In this document: positions 63,196-64,000 of the stretch, in pieces
Layout of the letters: every line of letters begins with the position of its first letter
Position numbering within the stretch: position 1 is the first letter of the stretch
Source: Ignavibacteria bacterium UBA7675
Lineage (GTDB): Bacteria; Bacteroidota; Ignavibacteria; Kapaibacteriales; UB7675
Reading direction: 5' to 3'
Length of the DNA stretch: 64,000 nt
Assembly (NCBI GenBank): GCA_002483085.1
Contig: DLHF01000058.1
Span: 1 to 64,000, forward strand
Made by a program: the position numbers and the translations under genes
The notes under the pieces: generated by a model
Databases searched by the model: none
What the model saw: only the letters and a program-made list of their open reading frames with translations
What the model was told of the DNA's origin: nothing

Positions 63196-63657
63196 TTATT
63201 CCCCGGCTGCTGCTTGTTTTAATAGTGCGATATCGAGTTTGCTCATGGTGAGCATGGCTTCCATTACTCTCTGCGCCACGCCGGGCTCGCTACTTTGCAA
63301 CAGTTCGCCCAATACTGGTGGAACGATTTGCCACGATACTCCGAACTTGTCCTGAAGCCAGCCGCACGGCTGCTTTGTACCGCCCTCGGAGAGTTTCTCC
63401 CATTTCGCATCAATTTCTTCCTGATTGTCGCACTTCACAAAAAGTGATATGCCCGGTGCGAAACTGAAATGTGGTCCGCCGTTCAGCGCCATGAACTCTT
63501 GCCCGTCGAGCTGAAAAGAAATCCCCATGACTGTTCCATTCGGGCCGGGGATCGTATTCAGAATTGTTGAGTTTTCAAAAATTGAGATATAGTAATGTAC
63601 TGCTTCTTCAGCCTGATTGTTGAACGTCAGAAATGTTGTGATTTTCTGCATAGACAT
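63196..63657 (-). CDS. VOC-superfamily protein (PhnB/3-dmu-9_3-mt type)
   Basis: About 153 residues, started at MSMQKITTFL. The fold is seen in ITTFLTFNNQAEEAVHYYISIF, then FQLDGQEFMALNGGPHFSFAPGISLFV and GGTKQPCGWLQDKFGVSWQIVP, each of which is typical of the PhnB-like group of vicinal-oxygen-chelate proteins. Members are often annotated as 3-demethylubiquinone methyltransferase-like but mostly have no proven role. It follows an SRPBCC-domain gene on the same strand, a common pairing in stress or environmental-response operons. Confidence 0.85.
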   Translation of the reverse strand: MSMQKITTFLTFNNQAEEAVHYYISIFENSTILNTIPGPNGTVMGISFQLDGQEFMALNGGPHFSFAPGISLFVKCDNQEEIDAKWEKLSEGGTKQPCGWLQDKFGVSWQIVPPVLGELLQSSEPGVAQRVMEAMLTMSKLDIALLKQAAAGE

Positions 63658-63721
63658 TCTCTGGAATAAGATGATATGATGACGAGCGCCAGTAATTTTT
63701 TTACTCCGACGCATCGGGCAG

Positions 63722-64000
63722 TCACTTCTGTGCAGACAGCTCTTTTATTTTGTCGAGAGCTTTTGGCCATGTATCGGCAAAGAAATCTTTGAACTCCTCG
63801 TTGGTGTCCATTTCAATAGTGAGCTCGGTGTTGTCGCCCACAGACCGGAGCGTATAGTTCTCCAATGCGCCTGCCCATTGTTGTACTTCTTTGCTCTCCG
63901 TATCCTCAACACCGTCTTTCACTATACCGAGATGCTTAATCGACATGAATTCGTTCGGTATGTTTTCTGCAATAGTAGAGACCATACCCGAATTGTCAGT
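63722..64000 (-). CDS. SRPBCC (AHSA1-type) domain protein, 5' end outside the window
   Basis: The frame is open to the right window edge, so only the C-terminal 92 or so residues are seen. The segment GMVSTIAENIPNEFMSIKHL, followed later by LTIEMDTNEEFKDFFADTWP and a C-terminal helix ending ELSAQK, fits the START-like SRPBCC/AHSA1 fold, which binds small hydrophobic ligands or acts as an Hsp90-activator-like domain. The true start is upstream of the window. The gene precedes the VOC-protein gene by about 65 bases. Confidence 0.8.
   Translation of the reverse strand, partial: TDNSGMVSTIAENIPNEFMSIKHLGIVKDGVEDTESKEVQQWAGALENYTLRSVGDNTELTIEMDTNEEFKDFFADTWPKALDKIKELSAQK

Overview
The window looks like chromosomal DNA from the Bacteroidota/Chlorobiota group, possibly a Kapaibacteria-like lineage rather than a classical Bacteroides. 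The evidence is three secreted proteins with type IX secretion (T9SS) sorting domains, several TonB-dependent receptors with carboxypeptidase-like N-terminal domains, HmuY-family heme proteins, a bTHX ribosomal protein gene, many starts without a Shine-Dalgarno sequence, and a moderately high GC backbone. The lineage is an inference; no rRNA or tRNA gene was found to fix it.

Layout. 0.5-4.7 kb: RND efflux permease and its membrane fusion protein. 4.9-5.4 kb: a DoxX protein behind a CAAGTA-type operator. 5.8-14.3 kb: a large secreted pappalysin-type metalloprotease and a secreted GGNDTY-repeat/HEAT protein. 14.7-33.7 kb: a heme locus on the minus strand. It holds a TonB receptor with HmuY lipoprotein, a sigma-54 activator whose N-terminus is a degenerate glutamyl-tRNA reductase, a HemX/CcsA-like membrane protein, small accessory genes, an M28 peptidase, the operon hmuS-hmuT-hmuU-hmuV, and a second module of T9SS-exported HmuY, TonB receptor and HmuY lipoprotein. 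34-44.8 kb: a flippase, ribosomal protein bTHX, an outer-membrane protein with another TonB receptor, an ECF sigma factor with a membrane partner, and a T9SS BNR/YCF48-like protein. 45.4-57.3 kb: a lower-GC, apparently acquired island with a type I restriction operon (hsdR, a GIY-YIG insertion, hsdS, a PrrC-like anticodon nuclease, hsdM), then a MarR regulator and a rifampicin-phosphotransferase-like enzyme. 57.5-64 kb: a small lipoprotein, an amino-acid oxidase with a thiamine-dependent 2-oxoacid decarboxylase, and small VOC and SRPBCC genes.

How parts work together. The heme genes form a plausible path: a secreted hemophore-like HmuY and lipoprotein HmuYs deliver heme to TonB receptors, HmuTUV imports it across the inner membrane, and HmuS receives or degrades it. 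The HemA-like sigma-54 activator sits inside this locus, beside a HemX-like gene and a tandem palindrome upstream of a receptor operon. I infer that it links heme or tetrapyrrole status to heme uptake. In the island, hsdRSM plus the PrrC-like protein resemble a two-layer phage defence, in which the nuclease is held silent by the restriction enzyme and released when that enzyme is inhibited.

Two families of intergenic repeats, called A and B here, recur about 15 times across the backbone gaps and none lies inside a gene. In at least four places A precedes B in the same orientation as one composite element. Their conserved ends enclose variable segments, several of which form hairpins.
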